NCBI GenBank assembly: GCA_050943215.1
Contig: JBMNOU010000091.1
Location: forward strand, 1 to 6,198
DNA: 6,198 bases
Reading direction: 5' to 3'
From: JBMNOU01 sp050943215
Lineage (GTDB): Bacteria; Bacillota; Clostridia; Christensenellales; SZUA-584
Below the pieces are notes generated by a model. That model had not been told where the DNA came from. It saw only the letters and a list, made by a program, of their open reading frames with translations, and ran no database searches. Of the stretch, positions 6,139-6,198 are shown in pieces. How positions within the stretch are numbered: position 1 is the first letter of the stretch; each line of letters begins with the position of its first letter. The position numbers and the translations under genes are program-made.

Positions 6139-6198
6139 CGTTATGGTTTTCTTTTGGGCAATCTTACATTCTCTCTTTATTTGCCGTTCAAATATTTG

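Noticed and set aside
6142..6198. Plus-strand open frame starting ATG 6142 and running off the window
   Set aside because: No ribosome binding site, only 19 codons visible, and it overlaps the upstream DNA of the oadB promoter.
6177..6198. Possible 3' end of an upstream minus-strand gene (KYLNGK then TAA)
   Set aside because: Six codons are too few to support a gene; the sequence beyond the window is needed.

Overview
The window reads as a piece of chromosome from an anaerobic low-to-mid-GC Firmicute, most likely a member of the Clostridia. The grounds are strong AGGAGG-type ribosome binding sites, sigma-A-like promoters with 17-bp spacers, a Bacillus-like pyrimidine-nucleoside phosphorylase, a tRNA nucleotidyltransferase with an HD domain, and membrane subunits of a sodium-pumping decarboxylase, a system typical of fermenting anaerobes. 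Assignment below class level is not possible from this sequence alone. No phage, insertion sequence, CRISPR array, tRNA or rRNA is visible.

Layout. (1) Positions 1-865, minus strand: an alpha/beta hydrolase, cut by the window edge just before its C-terminus, with its own promoter at 931-959. (2) Positions 995-3231, minus strand: a two-gene operon, dapF (diaminopimelate epimerase) then cca (tRNA nucleotidyltransferase), joined by a 4-base ATGA overlap and driven by a strong promoter at 3261-3289. (3) Positions 3232-3382: a divergent intergenic region that also carries an extended -10 promoter for the plus-strand gene. (4) Positions 3383-4681, plus strand: pyrimidine-nucleoside phosphorylase (pdp). 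(5) Positions 4682-4763: a short convergent gap holding four tandem, same-orientation sequences resembling DnaA boxes. (6) Positions 4764-6067, minus strand: an operon of the sodium-pump decarboxylase beta subunit (oadB type) followed by a 44-residue gamma-type membrane protein, driven by a near-consensus promoter at 6110-6138.

Functionally these are mostly unrelated housekeeping units placed side by side: lysine and cell-wall precursor synthesis (dapF), tRNA 3'-end maturation (cca), pyrimidine nucleoside salvage (pdp), and membrane energy coupling by biotin-dependent decarboxylation (beta and gamma subunits). The carboxyltransferase (alpha) and biotin carrier subunits that the pump needs are not in the window. 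I see no clearly new defence or mobile system. The points most worth a second look are the DnaA-box-like cluster behind pdp, the minimal gamma subunit with no alpha subunit in its transcription unit, the coupled dapF-cca pair, and a Gly-to-Ala change in the phosphate-binding loop of the phosphorylase.
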